Shown: piece after piece, positions 7,309-16,586 of the stretch
Layout: each line of letters begins with the position of its first letter
Numbering within the stretch: position 1 is the first letter of the stretch
Assembly: GCA_902531515.1 (NCBI GenBank)
Contig: CACAEJ010000016.1
Location: forward strand, 1 to 34,406
Direction: 5' to 3'
DNA: 34,406 nucleotides
DNA from: an uncultured Pseudohongiella sp.
GTDB taxonomy: Bacteria; Pseudomonadota; Gammaproteobacteria; Pseudomonadales; Pseudohongiellaceae
Notes under the pieces: model-generated
What the model was told of the DNA's origin: nothing
What the model saw: only the letters and a program-made list of their open reading frames with translations
Databases searched by the model: none
Translations under genes and position numbers: made by a program

Positions 7309-8805
7309 ATGAATAAAACAGCGTTGCATAAAATTTTTCAACTTGGCGCGTCTTTAAAAGCCTTCTTGCTTTTTTTTCATCGTTGGCTTGGCATCGCCAT
7401 GTGCCTCATTTTTTTTCTTTGGTTCACTAGTGGTATTGTAATGATTTATGTGCAATATCCACAATTTACTGAGAGTGAGCGCCTGGATAATTTAACCCCT
7501 CTTGAGTTTTCTCGGATTAATTTAAGTCCCAGTGAAGCATTAGGTCTAGCTTCAGTCACAATCATGCCTCGGAATCTAAAGCTCGTTAATGTTGTCGGTC
7601 GACCAGCTTACCAATTTATTTCCCAGACCAGAGGTTATACGACTGTATTTGCCGATGATGGAACCTTCTTGCGTGGATTGTCTGAAGCTCAAGCGATGCT
7701 CACAGTTGAGAAAAGTAAGTTCTATGACAGCCAATCTGTGCTGCAATATGCCGGTCTAGTTGATATGGATCAATGGACAATATCTGTCTCAAGAGCGGAT
7801 CGTCCTCTGCATCAGGTAAGTCTCGATGATGCGAATGGCACTGTCCTGTATATCTCAAACCAACGCGGTAGGATTGTGCAAGATACAAATCGAAGGGAGA
7901 GATTCTGGAATTGGTTTGGATCAACGATTCATTGGATCTATCCTCTGCAGATTCGGCAACATGTTTCTTTGTGGAGTAAGATCGTTATTTACCTCTCTGT
8001 GGCTGGACTGCTTTCAGTTTTAAGTGGTGCGATTATCGGTGTCCTTAAACTTCGAATTATCAAACCTTTTTCAGGTAAATTTCGATCCCCTTATGTTGGA
8101 GTGCTGAAGTGGCATCATCTGATAGGATTGTTCTCGATGGTAATTATTTTCAGCTTTACCTTCAGCGGATTAATGTCGATGGAACCATGGGGTATATTTT
8201 CATCATCAACCTCACCAGTACAGCAGGTAGCCAGGTATACAGGTTCTTCTGATGTCTCCTGGGAGCTGCTGCCTGACCCTCATGAATTACAAGACAAAGA
8301 TGGTGTGAAAGAGGTTCAATGGCAGAGTATCCGCGGTGAGCCATATATGGTTGCAGTCCGCTCTCTAGCTGATAGTAGAATTGAATTTGGTAATGAAAAG
8401 GGATTAAGCGATAAAAAAACTCTTGCTGTTAGAATAACCGATGCGATACCAATGCTATTGCCTGATAGTGATTTGTCTGAACTAGAGATAATTTCGAATT
8501 ACGACAATTATTATTATTCCCGCCATAATAGTTTTCGTCCACTGCCCATTTATCGAGCGAAATTTAATGATGATGAAGGAACTTGGTATCATATTGATTC
8601 TCATACTGGAGAGATACTCAATCGGATTAATAAGGTAAACAGAGTCCAACGTTGGATTTATAGCGGGCTCCACAATCTTGATTTCCGTTGGTTATTGAGT
8701 CGCCCTCCGTTATGGTACTCTGTTCTCATAGCCTTGAGCATGGTAGGTTTATTCTTCTCTATTACCGGAATCATAATCGCATGGAGGCGGTTAAGAAATT
8801 TATAG
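7309..8805 (+). CDS. PepSY-associated transmembrane protein (PiuB-like)
   Basis: An inner-membrane protein of the PepSY_TM family, often linked to siderophore or iron uptake and sometimes acting as a ferric reductase. Four membrane segments are clear: about residues 19-48, 221-248, 265-291 and 470-495. The family's membrane-boundary histidines are present as FFHRWLG in segment 1, HWIY before segment 2, and KWHHLIG in segment 3; they could bind heme. Two periplasmic loops carry PepSY-like sequence. The C-terminal one ends DDEGTWYHIDSHTGEIL. No TonB receptor or siderophore gene is adjacent, so a role in iron is family knowledge, not shown here. The next gene begins 46 bases downstream. Confidence 0.87.
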   Translation: MNKTALHKIFQLGASLKAFLLFFHRWLGIAMCLIFFLWFTSGIVMIYVQYPQFTESERLDNLTPLEFSRINLSPSEALGLASVTIMPRNLKLVNVVGRPAYQFISQTRGYTTVFADDGTFLRGLSEAQAMLTVEKSKFYDSQSVLQYAGLVDMDQWTISVSRADRPLHQVSLDDANGTVLYISNQRGRIVQDTNRRERFWNWFGSTIHWIYPLQIRQHVSLWSKIVIYLSVAGLLSVLSGAIIGVLKLRIIKPFSGKFRSPYVGVLKWHHLIGLFSMVIIFSFTFSGLMSMEPWGIFSSSTSPVQQVARYTGSSDVSWELLPDPHELQDKDGVKEVQWQSIRGEPYMVAVRSLADSRIEFGNEKGLSDKKTLAVRITDAIPMLLPDSDLSELEIISNYDNYYYSRHNSFRPLPIYRAKFNDDEGTWYHIDSHTGEILNRINKVNRVQRWIYSGLHNLDFRWLLSRPPLWYSVLIALSMVGLFFSITGIIIAWRRLRNL

Positions 8806-8851
8806 GAAAATCTTTGTAGGATCTTATTTCAGAGATGCAGGAGGGAAAGTT

Positions 8852-9709
8852 ATGAGAAATTTTCAGACAATTGCAATCGTTCTTTTCTCAGGGGCTTGTT
8901 TATCTGACCCCATCAATATGGAAACAGTAAACTCTATTCACTTGGATGCAGAGCCGACATTTTCCGCGGATGGCAGGGAGATGTATTTAAATTGCCATGA
9001 GAGGGAAGGGCGAATCGGAAGCGACATCTGTGTATCTTATTTTGATGGCTCGAGGTGGTCTGAGCCTTCGGTTGTCCATGAAGTAAGCTCTGATGAGCAC
9101 TCGGATTTTGAGCCCTTGCTATCTCCCGATGGATCTCAATTATTTATCATGAGCGATCGACCTGGAGGTAAAGGAAGTATGGATTTGTGGGTCAGCAGCA
9201 GAGAACAAGGAGGTTGGGGAGCTCCAGTGAACCTCGAAGGACCTTTCAATACTCCTTACATGGATCACTGTATATATTTTTCAGGTGAGAATTGGGAAAT
9301 CGCTTATTGGACTTCAACACGACCTGGAGGTTACGGAGCAAATGATATTTGGACATCCAGAAAAGTAAACGGTGTTTGGCAAGATGCCGTAAATATGGGG
9401 GCTAGCATTAACAGTGAATTTGACGAACATCATTCTCTGCCTTCGGAAGACGGAAGCTCGTTATATATTACCGCGGCTTTACCAGAAGGCTATGGCGGAG
9501 AAGACATCTATGTTTCTCACCTTGATCCTGATGGGAATTGGACAGATTTAGTCAATCTGGGTGCGGAGATAAATACTGACACTGCGGATAGGTGTCCGGC
9601 TTTTTCTCCAGACTATAGCTTATTTTACTTTGACTCCGAGAGGTCAGGTGGCATGGGAGGAAAAGACATTTGGTATGTCCCGTATAACTCAATTCGAAAT
9701 ATAAGATAA
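8852..9709 (+). CDS. Exported PD40 (WD40-like) beta-propeller repeat protein
   Basis: The 285-residue protein has a short hydrophobic N-terminus ending SGAC, a weak lipobox, so it may be a lipoprotein. It then carries four or five PD40-type repeats of about 45-50 residues. Their signatures are FSADGREMYL, SPDGSQLFIMSDRPGGKG, the D-[IL]-W dipeptide contexts (MDLWVS, NDIWTS, KDIWYV) and a GxWxxxVNLG turn. Such repeats fold into beta-propellers that usually bind partners or ligands, as in TolB. No OmpA or enzyme domain is attached, and the blade count is low for a closed propeller. The ribosome site is excellent (AGGAGGG, 7 bases before ATG). No specific function can be given. Confidence 0.82.
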   Translation: MRNFQTIAIVLFSGACLSDPINMETVNSIHLDAEPTFSADGREMYLNCHEREGRIGSDICVSYFDGSRWSEPSVVHEVSSDEHSDFEPLLSPDGSQLFIMSDRPGGKGSMDLWVSSREQGGWGAPVNLEGPFNTPYMDHCIYFSGENWEIAYWTSTRPGGYGANDIWTSRKVNGVWQDAVNMGASINSEFDEHHSLPSEDGSSLYITAALPEGYGGEDIYVSHLDPDGNWTDLVNLGAEINTDTADRCPAFSPDYSLFYFDSERSGGMGGKDIWYVPYNSIRNIR

Positions 9710-9733
9710 ACTTTTTGGAAAACACTTTTAGTA

Positions 9734-10240
9734 ATGCGAGTAAAAGATCTCAATTGGCCGGTAAAAGTTACAGCAACTATTTCTGCGCCTTTGTTAGAAG
9801 TTTGGAAACTGATTTCTGCGCCAGAAAACCTGACACAATTCCATCCTTATTGCTCTAAAAATCCCGTAACGAAATGGCAAGAAGAAAACTCAAAGGATGA
9901 AGTTCATTACTACAGTGGGCTAGTTTACGAGCGTGAATTTTACGATTGGATAGATCAAACTGGCTACGATTTGTTAATTGGTAAGCGCGGTGGAGAAAGA
10001 TCGCTAGTTTCGTGGCGTTTAAAAGAGATTGATAATTCAAAATGCTTGATTTCAATAGAGGTAAGATCGGCATTTGGGTTGAGATATGCAAGAATCATGA
10101 GGATTTTTGTTCATTTATTTTGGCTACGTCCTAAATTACGTCAGTACCTTTCTGCTGTTACTAAGGGTATAAAATGGAAGGCGGAAAGTGGGCAAAATGT
10201 GTCTCGAAACCAATTTGGTTTCCATCCCTGGTTTTCATGA
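9734..10240 (+). CDS. SRPBCC (START/polyketide-cyclase-like) fold protein
   Basis: This 168-residue cytoplasmic protein begins with the classic SRPBCC opening: a strand (VKVTATISAPLLEVWKLIS) and PENLTQFHPYC, matching the 'xxxxVWxxlsdpenl..w.P' pattern of polyketide cyclase/dehydrase and lipid-transport proteins. It ends with the long C-terminal helix that covers the ligand cavity (WLRPKLRQYLSAVTKGIKWKAE). The fold binds hydrophobic ligands, but the ligand and reaction cannot be read from sequence. It begins 24 bases after the PD40 gene and has only a weak ribosome site, so it may be translated from the same message. Confidence 0.75.
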   Translation: MRVKDLNWPVKVTATISAPLLEVWKLISAPENLTQFHPYCSKNPVTKWQEENSKDEVHYYSGLVYEREFYDWIDQTGYDLLIGKRGGERSLVSWRLKEIDNSKCLISIEVRSAFGLRYARIMRIFVHLFWLRPKLRQYLSAVTKGIKWKAESGQNVSRNQFGFHPWFS

Positions 10241-10325
10241 GTTATTGTGATTTAAAGTAAGTTAGAACAACCATAAGCAAGACAAGAAAAAAATGATTGC
10301 TTGCCATAACAGGTTAAATTTAAGA

Positions 10326-10889
10326 ATGAAAAAAATCATGCTTTTTCTAATTCTCCTCTTACCTAGCGTTCTTTTTGCTCAAGATGAAGATCTTTACTTG
10401 TATTGCCAATATGATACTCCGTGGTCTCAGATTTCTCTTGATGGAGTAACGGAAAGGGCGCTCCAAGGAGAAGTTTGGCAAATTTCGGAAGCGCTGAGTA
10501 TGTGGCGAGGTTTTAATTTATACACAAACGATAGCTTTCCAGGGCAAAGTTACAACGCTAACGACTTGACAAGAGACCTCAATCTTTTGGATTCTCAACT
10601 GTCAACGCGTGACTTTAGAGTTAATATGGCGTTGGAAAACATTGATCTGTATGTTGGGGATGACATCTTAATAGAAATTGATCGTATGTCTGGAAGGTTC
10701 GCCTATAAAAATGATAATGAGCCCTCGGATGTTGTTCCTGAGAATACTGAAATCATGGACGAGTCTAATCCAACAGTTGAGGGAAGCTGTGAAAGTGTTT
10801 CGGTAGAGGAGGTGCGAACATTCTTGGCTGATCAACTGGAGAGGTATGAAAGCAAGATTCAGATTATCGAAGAAACTCGGAAATTTTAG
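10326..10889 (+). CDS. Small secreted protein of unknown family
   Basis: I do not recognise it. Starting at ATG 10326 gives a textbook signal peptide (MKKIMLFLILLLPSVLFAQ) and a mature, acidic protein of about 169 residues. An upstream ATG at 10293 would put 11 extra residues before it and is less likely. The mature chain has Cys near its start (LYLYCQYD) and another near residue 165 (EGSCES), which could pair in the periplasm. The C-terminus is helical and charged. There are no catalytic motifs. It sits between two cytoplasmic small-fold proteins on the same strand, and the next gene starts within about 30 bases. Confidence 0.65.
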   Translation: MKKIMLFLILLLPSVLFAQDEDLYLYCQYDTPWSQISLDGVTERALQGEVWQISEALSMWRGFNLYTNDSFPGQSYNANDLTRDLNLLDSQLSTRDFRVNMALENIDLYVGDDILIEIDRMSGRFAYKNDNEPSDVVPENTEIMDESNPTVEGSCESVSVEEVRTFLADQLERYESKIQIIEETRKF

Positions 10890-10919
10890 GATAGTAATTT
10901 ATTGATCTTAAAAAAGCAT

Positions 10920-11348
10920 ATGGCTAAGCACCCTTATATTCAAGCTATCGAGACCTACTATGAGGCCTGTAATCAGCGGGATGCTACCCTTATGGTCTCA
11001 ACATTTACCGATGATATTGTACATTACTTCGTTGATCATGCGCCGGTAAGATCTGCGACAGGCTTAGCAAATTATTGGTGCAAAGTCGCGCCGAGAACGG
11101 GTGCTACTTGGAAGCTAGACCATGCGTTGGTAGATGAGCCTGAAGCAGTTATTGAGTGGTCTATGCGATGGAGACCGCCAGCAGAATTAGATTATGAGCT
11201 TTTGAGAGGCACCGAATGGTTCGTTTTTGTAGGTAGCAAAATTGCAGAGATCAGATCGTATCACTGCAATTTTTTACTTAATGACCCTCAAAATCGTCAG
11301 CTTAGAGATTTTGACTATACTAATCGCGGCTATGCTCGTGAGGATTAG
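10920..11348 (+). CDS. NTF2/SnoaL-like fold protein
   Basis: A 142-residue protein of the NTF2-like alpha+beta cone fold. The opening helix (YIQAIETYYEACNQRDATLMVSTFTDDIVHYF) and the following APVRSATGLANYW fit SnoaL-like proteins, as do the late strands around RGTEWFVFVGSKIAEIRSYH. Members include isomerases, cyclases, dehydratases and ligand carriers. Asp and His residues line the expected pocket, but no subfamily is certain. I chose ATG 10920; a TTG at 10902 with AGGA upstream would add six residues. The gene converges on the PhoPQ-related hydrolase, ending 16 bases from its stop. Confidence 0.72.
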   Translation: MAKHPYIQAIETYYEACNQRDATLMVSTFTDDIVHYFVDHAPVRSATGLANYWCKVAPRTGATWKLDHALVDEPEAVIEWSMRWRPPAELDYELLRGTEWFVFVGSKIAEIRSYHCNFLLNDPQNRQLRDFDYTNRGYARED

Positions 11349-11364
11349 AGTAATAAGTCCAAAA

Positions 11365-12822
11365 TCATTTGGAGCGCGCGCTGTCTGGTTTAAACTCCCA
11401 AATATGCTCAGTTGTATCGGGCACAACCTTGACCCCGCTGGAAAATTTAAAAGGTGTTTCAATTCCACTAGGATAATGCATTTCAATGTAGTAGGCAGTA
11501 TAGCCCCTCTCGGGAGGATCTAGCTTTACTTTGTAGAACCCCGGTTCTATTTCGCTAAGTAAAGAGCTTGTGTACGCTTTTCCGATAATCTCCTGAGTAA
11601 AATTTCTGCTCTCGGGATTGTGTGCTTGCCAAAGCAATACTTGATCCGGTTTATCAAGAGATAAAACGGTGATTGTCCCGTCATCTGCAAGATTCCAAGA
11701 GTAACGAGGTAACTTGACGTTATGGACTATGGAATGGTACCAAGCATCGACGCTGTCATAAATATCTGTCTCCGCCATGCTGTGATTAGAGTTAGGTACA
11801 TACCTTAAATGTTTCTCACCCACCAAATCTTTCCAGTAAAACTGAGAAGAGTCTGGCAGAAAGAATTCATCACCAGTCGAGTTTAATATGTATTTCGGTA
11901 GTGTAAGCCGATCTCTATATTGATAGGGCTCAACAATAGCCATAAGAGCATCCCACTGAGGGGTATCTATCCAATTGACATTCCCACTAATGACGTAGTC
12001 AATGACTGCCATTGAGTAGGCGCCGTAAACTTCAAAGTGGTGTTTGAAAGATTCGCTGACATTGAGCATATCGATTACGATCGGCATAATCGCGACAACA
12101 CGGTTATCTGTAATCGCTGTTGTCCAAGTAGTCCACCCCCTTTTTGAACCTCCAGCCACAACAAATTTATCTACGGTTCTACCCATCCCGGCGTCGCTAC
12201 TCATTACATCGGTAATGGTATCCATTGCTCTCACTGCCGCCTTGGTCATAGGTAAACGAAGTGGCCACTTTTCATCATTAGTCCTAAGATATTTGTCCCA
12301 TGTGTAGGCAATTATGGAATCCTCAGTGCGTTGCAAACCACTGTCATCAGAGAACACCAAAGGCTGATTAGGGACCATGTAAAGAGTGCTGACTACCGTA
12401 CCTGTCTCCATGGCTCTCTTTATGTCCGCCTGAAGAGCTTCAGAGGGAATATTATTTGCCTTGCTTCCGCCAGTTATCGTAAGGAAGCCAATATTGCTCT
12501 CAATCACATTAGGTGCCACGACAACCATATAGTGTTCCCAGAGAGGGAAATTGACCTCCTTCTCCGTTAACCATTTTTGCGAAGTCATCTCTATAATGAA
12601 AGTTTTGTAGTCTCCGCCATCAATTGTCTTGGCGATTTCATAAGAGTAATTTGGATCTGGCTCTCGCACATATCGATCTAGTGCGGTTAAATTGAGGCCA
12701 AACCCGTTGTCTGCCGAAAGAGCGGTTGATGGCACGAGAAGAAATAATGCATAGATTGCAATGAGTTTCTTTAACTTTTTGTGCTTGATTAAATCATGGG
12801 TTAAAAGTTCAATTATAAACAC
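11365..12822 (-). CDS. PhoPQ-activated pathogenicity-related (PqaA-like) secreted alpha/beta hydrolase
   Basis: The 485-residue product starts with a Lys-rich n-region and a signal peptide (KKLKKLIAIYALFLLVPSTALS), then an alpha/beta hydrolase of the PhoPQ_related family. The likely triad is visible: Ser226 in the elbow GGSKRGW, Asp318 in STGDEFF and His347 in NSNHSM. The segments TITGGSKAN and WPLRLPMTKAAVRAMD are typical of the family, whose founding Salmonella member is a PhoP/Q-activated gene. The substrate is unknown. The start is GTG at 12822, lying inside the 3' end of the upstream protease gene (10-base overlap), so translation is probably coupled. There is no evidence for PhoP control here. 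Confidence 0.88.
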   Translation of the reverse strand: MFIIELLTHDLIKHKKLKKLIAIYALFLLVPSTALSADNGFGLNLTALDRYVREPDPNYSYEIAKTIDGGDYKTFIIEMTSQKWLTEKEVNFPLWEHYMVVVAPNVIESNIGFLTITGGSKANNIPSEALQADIKRAMETGTVVSTLYMVPNQPLVFSDDSGLQRTEDSIIAYTWDKYLRTNDEKWPLRLPMTKAAVRAMDTITDVMSSDAGMGRTVDKFVVAGGSKRGWTTWTTAITDNRVVAIMPIVIDMLNVSESFKHHFEVYGAYSMAVIDYVISGNVNWIDTPQWDALMAIVEPYQYRDRLTLPKYILNSTGDEFFLPDSSQFYWKDLVGEKHLRYVPNSNHSMAETDIYDSVDAWYHSIVHNVKLPRYSWNLADDGTITVLSLDKPDQVLLWQAHNPESRNFTQEIIGKAYTSSLLSEIEPGFYKVKLDPPERGYTAYYIEMHYPSGIETPFKFSSGVKVVPDTTEHIWEFKPDSARSK

Positions 12823-13961
12823 AGTATGATTCCAGTATATTCCTGAGCTCGACTCGCGACTTCAGAAAGCAATAATGGGTCAGATTCATTTGCTGCTATT
12901 TCGTAGGTAACATTGTTGCTTTCTATAAATCTTCTTGTGATCTCGCCATGGATTGCAAAGTTTATGTTTTGTGTATCAGTGCCACGCTGTTGTCGAAAAA
13001 AATCTTGATTTGCTGTAGCAACTACAACGCCAATAACATTGCCGTTTCTATTTAAAACAGGTCCGCCACTGTTGCCAGGTTGCACGGGCGCTGTCATCTG
13101 AAACTGTGTCATATCATCATTTAAACCATTTGTAGCACTGACAATACCGTTTGTAAAATTGCCCTGAGTTGATAAGTCTCTTGCCAAAGGGAATCCATAT
13201 ACAAACAATTCGGCACCCATTTGGGTCCCGTTGGTCCGAGAAAATTTTGCGGGATCACCACTGAAACCATCAAGCTTTAACAGTGCTAAGTCGGCAGATG
13301 GATTAGAAGAGACTAGCGAAACATTTTCAGTTTCAGATCCGCGGATTTGAAAGCTTATCGTTGAGCAGCCTTCGATAACGTGGTAATTGGTTAATACATA
13401 GCCATCACTATTAATTACAAAGCCAGTCCCTGAACCACCGCTGGGCATGGTCTCATAAATGCCTTCATCGAAAGACTTATTGTCGAAGCTAAATAAGTCG
13501 TCAATAGAAGCCTCTGATATGAGAAGCTGAGACATATTGAGTTCATCGTCCTCTGAGTAAACTCCTATCCAAATATCATACCGACCACTTTCGGGATCAT
13601 TAAAGTTAACGCCTGGGTTTAATAAGTTATAGTCATCATTACAAACCCATTGTCCGGTCGGGGTATTAATAACTAAGGTTGTATCACTTTCGCTGAATAC
13701 AGCAAAATTCAATTCAAACTCTCCGCTGGAGTAGTCAACAGAGACGTCCGGACGATCAGCCACCAAGCCATAGCAGTCTGCATCCAAATCTTCAGAGTTT
13801 TCTTGTCCTCCGGCAGCGATTGGAATTATCAGTGGATCATTCTCAAAACCGGAAACTAGGTCTATCACCCCTAAAGACGCCTCTAATGTAAGATCTTGTG
13901 GAATAGCATGAGGCGAAGACGAACATAGTATCAAGAAAGTAAATATCGATCCTTTATTCAA
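12813..13961 (-). CDS. Secreted trypsin-like serine protease without PDZ domain
   Basis: The 382-residue protein has a signal peptide (about residues 1-20), then an N-terminal beta-rich domain of about 130 residues whose ending (ESGRYDIWIGVY) resembles pre-peptidase C-terminal (PPC) sandwich domains. A chymotrypsin-fold protease follows, with His194 (TNYHVIEGC), Asp224 (ADLALLKL) and Ser298 (QPGNSGGP). DegP/DegS-type PDZ domains are absent; only about 45 residues follow the catalytic core, ending CL. Cys pairs at about 63/107 suggest an oxidising compartment. The start is TTG at 13961, supported by AAGGAG 5-6 bases upstream. It is the first gene of a two-gene unit with the overlapping PhoPQ-related hydrolase. 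Confidence 0.88.
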   Translation of the reverse strand: MNKGSIFTFLILCSSSPHAIPQDLTLEASLGVIDLVSGFENDPLIIPIAAGGQENSEDLDADCYGLVADRPDVSVDYSSGEFELNFAVFSESDTTLVINTPTGQWVCNDDYNLLNPGVNFNDPESGRYDIWIGVYSEDDELNMSQLLISEASIDDLFSFDNKSFDEGIYETMPSGGSGTGFVINSDGYVLTNYHVIEGCSTISFQIRGSETENVSLVSSNPSADLALLKLDGFSGDPAKFSRTNGTQMGAELFVYGFPLARDLSTQGNFTNGIVSATNGLNDDMTQFQMTAPVQPGNSGGPVLNRNGNVIGVVVATANQDFFRQQRGTDTQNINFAIHGEITRRFIESNNVTYEIAANESDPLLLSEVASRAQEYTGIILCL

Positions 13962-14307
13962 ATTTGCTCCTTAGAACTTGCAAATAATGAGAAGTAAGAG
14001 CATGTTAAATCAAATTTTCTATTGTTCTCAAGCTAAGTGATGATCTTTTCATAGTCGATTCGGGAGATACCGGAATTAGAAAGCTCAGTTCAGACTTGCG
14101 TAGTGCAATCAATATTGCTCAAAAGAAAAATATACAAGGATGGAATCCGAAGATTAATTGTAGTGTTTCCAATTTTTGCATTTTCTTAGGTTATTGTTGA
14201 CCGAAAAATCCAATTGATTGTATCGAAAATAATCATTGTACAAATACTATAAGCCAAGTTAATTTATGGCCTTGTACTTTATGTTAGTAGATTAGGGGAG
14301 AAAACTT
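13962..14307. other. Intergenic region between divergent protease and katG genes
   Basis: 346 bases without a convincing gene, probably holding both divergent promoters. AAGGAG near 13966-13972 (minus strand) serves the protease and AGGGGAG near 14295-14300 serves katG. I looked for an OxyR-type site (ATAG-n7-CTAT repeats) before katG and found no clear one. The AT-rich stretch 14200-14260 includes TTGTACAA, but no promoter can be called firmly. Confidence 0.5.
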
Positions 14308-16524
14308 GTGATTCCGAAAGCACCATCGTCTTTTCTGGCAGTACTTATGCCTTTTGTTCTTTTAGCGCTGAGTGAGTCCTCAGCCCAAAATTCCGCACCG
14401 AATAATGAATACTGGTGGCCAAATCAATTAAGTCTGGAACCTCTCAATAATGATGCCAGTCACTTAAATCCCATGGTAGAGGGTTTTAGTTACCAAGAAG
14501 CATATGAAAATCTTGACATGGATGCTCTTAAACAAGACCTAGTTGATGTCATGACTACTTCGCAAGATTGGTGGCCTGCAGATTTCGGGCATTATGGTCC
14601 ATTTTTTATCAGAATGGCTTGGCACAGCGCCGGCACTTATCGCACGACTGATGGGCGAGGGGGCTCAGATGGAGGATTACAGCGTTTTGCACCTTTAAAC
14701 AGCTGGCCGGATAACGCTAATCTGGACAAGGCAAGATATTTACTTCTCCCCATTAAAAAGAAATATGGAAGAGCAATCTCTTGGGCGGATCTGATGATTC
14801 TCGCGGGAACGGTTGCAATGGAATCCATGGGTTTTCAGACTTTTGGTTTTGCCGGGGGTCGGAAAGATGCGTGGATGCCGGAGGACGTCAATTGGGGCCC
14901 GGAAGGTGAATGGCTAGCCTCAAATCGCCGAGGAAGTGATGGGAAGCTTTTGAAGCCTTTTGGTGCAACTCAGATGGGACTTATTTACGTAAACCCTCAA
15001 GGCCCCGGGGGTAATTCAGATCCTCAGTCCGCGGCGGATGCTATCAGGGAAGCCTTTGGCCTAATGGCTATGAATGATGAGGAAACGGTTGCACTTATCG
15101 CTGGAGGTCATACCTTTGGGAAGGCCCATGGGGCCGCTAGCCCTGACAATTATGTTGGAGTTGAACCAGAAGGAGCAAGTCTCGAAGAACAAGGGTTGGG
15201 TTGGAAGAATACCTACGGTAGCGGCAACGCGGGTGACACAATTACGAGTGGTTTAGAGGGGGCATGGACATTAAACCCTGCGGCATGGACCCATAATTAT
15301 CTGGAAAATCTCTACGGCTATGAATGGGTTCAAACTCAAAGCCCAGCGGGTGCAACTCAATGGGAGCCTGCTGGTGGGGCCGCATCAAACCTTGTGCCCG
15401 ATGCTCATGATCCTAGTGTCAGACACGCACCGATGATGTTTACTACCGATTTAGCGCTGAAAGTAGATCCGGCCTATCGCGCGATAACTAGTCGTTGGCT
15501 GGAAAATCCAGAGTTATTTGAAGACGCATTCGCAAGAGCTTGGTTCAAGCTTACTCATCGTGATATGGGTCCAAGCTCGAGATATCTGGGAGATCTCGTT
15601 CCTGACGAGGAATTGCTCTGGCAAGATCCAATACCAATTTCGGGTTCGAACTTGAGGGAGCGTGATGTTTCGGAATTAAAATCAGTAATTGCAGAATCAG
15701 ATCTTAGTATATCTGAGTTGGTTCGAACTGCCTGGTCTTCAGCATCGTCTTTTAGAGGCACTGACTACCGTGGAGGTGCTAACGGTGCGCGATTGAGATT
15801 AGCTCCGCAGCGCACCTGGGCGGTAAACGACTCAGATGAGATAGATAAAGTTCTCGATGTATTGGGTGAGATACAAGCTGGTTTTAATAACGGCAACACA
15901 CGTAGAAGTGTTTCGTTAGCTGATTTAATAGTAATGGGAGGAGCAGTCGCTATTGAAAAAGCCGCATCTCAAGGTGGTCTTGATATAGAAGTCCCTTTTG
16001 TTCCTGGTCGTGCAGATGCATCCGAGTCTGAGACTGATGTGAACTCATTTTCGGTTTTGGAATCTTCGGCAGACGGGTTTAAAAATTATTTTGGCAGCGA
16101 CAATCAAAGGTCTCCCGCAGAAATGCTTGTCGAGAAGGCAGCCCTATTGAACTTAACTGCACCGGAAATGGCGGTGCTTGTTGCGGGTATGAGGGTGCTT
16201 GAGGCTAATGCGGGTGGAAGTTCTCACGGAGTTTTTACTGACACACCTGGAGTTCTTAATAATAACTTTTTCGTTAATCTGGTGGATATGTCTATTAGCT
16301 GGAGCCCCGCTTCCATGGAGGGGGTTTATGAAGGTCGAGATCGGATTTCGAACAGGCTTATTTATACCGCAACACCGGTTGATCTGATTTTCGGATCTAA
16401 TTCAGAGTTGCGAGCCATTTCTGAATTCTACGCTTCTGATGATGCTAAGGATGAATTTGTTGAGGATTTTGTAGCAGCTTGGACAAAGGTAATGACCCTG
16501 GACCGATTTGATTTGGATTCTTAA
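14308..16524 (+). CDS. katG: Catalase-peroxidase with an export signal
   Basis: Bifunctional heme enzyme that destroys hydrogen peroxide. At 738 residues it has both KatG halves. The N-terminal half carries distal Arg102, Trp105 and His106 ([11 protein letters not shown]), proximal His268 ([10 protein letters not shown]) and the partners of the Met-Tyr-Trp crosslink needed for catalase activity: Trp105, Tyr227 ([10 protein letters not shown]) and Met253. The C-terminal half (from about residue 450) lacks heme ligands, as in the family. The unusual part is residues 1-27, a signal peptide ending SSAQN, so the enzyme should be periplasmic, like KatP-type enzymes. The start is GTG at 14308 with GGGGAG 7 bases upstream. 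A hairpin at 16528-16584 ends the unit. Confidence 0.95.
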   Translation: MIPKAPSSFLAVLMPFVLLALSESSAQNSAPNNEYWWPNQLSLEPLNNDASHLNPMVEGFSYQEAYENLDMDALKQDLVDVMTTSQDWWPADFGHYGPFFIRMAWHSAGTYRTTDGRGGSDGGLQRFAPLNSWPDNANLDKARYLLLPIKKKYGRAISWADLMILAGTVAMESMGFQTFGFAGGRKDAWMPEDVNWGPEGEWLASNRRGSDGKLLKPFGATQMGLIYVNPQGPGGNSDPQSAADAIREAFGLMAMNDEETVALIAGGHTFGKAHGAASPDNYVGVEPEGASLEEQGLGWKNTYGSGNAGDTITSGLEGAWTLNPAAWTHNYLENLYGYEWVQTQSPAGATQWEPAGGAASNLVPDAHDPSVRHAPMMFTTDLALKVDPAYRAITSRWLENPELFEDAFARAWFKLTHRDMGPSSRYLGDLVPDEELLWQDPIPISGSNLRERDVSELKSVIAESDLSISELVRTAWSSASSFRGTDYRGGANGARLRLAPQRTWAVNDSDEIDKVLDVLGEIQAGFNNGNTRRSVSLADLIVMGGAVAIEKAASQGGLDIEVPFVPGRADASESETDVNSFSVLESSADGFKNYFGSDNQRSPAEMLVEKAALLNLTAPEMAVLVAGMRVLEANAGGSSHGVFTDTPGVLNNNFFVNLVDMSISWSPASMEGVYEGRDRISNRLIYTATPVDLIFGSNSELRAISEFYASDDAKDEFVEDFVAAWTKVMTLDRFDLDS

Positions 16525-16527
16525 CGG

Positions 16528-16586
16528 AAGCCATCTGGTAAGTAAGAAGAATGTATAATGCTGTTATTCTTCTTACTACGGCTTTT
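16528..16586 (+). terminator. Hairpin terminator after katG
   Basis: An 11-bp perfect stem (GTAAGAAGAAT at 16542-16552 with ATTCTTCTTAC at 16566-16576) is extended outward by AAGCC (16528-16532) pairing with GGCTT (16580-16584), and runs into TTTT. It begins four bases after the katG stop. The T-run is short, so efficiency is uncertain. Confidence 0.65.

Noticed and set aside
13990-14205. An open stretch of about 60 codons on the plus strand between the protease gene and katG
   Set aside because: It has no ATG, GTG or TTG near its beginning, no ribosome site and no recognisable sequence, as expected by chance in AT-rich DNA.
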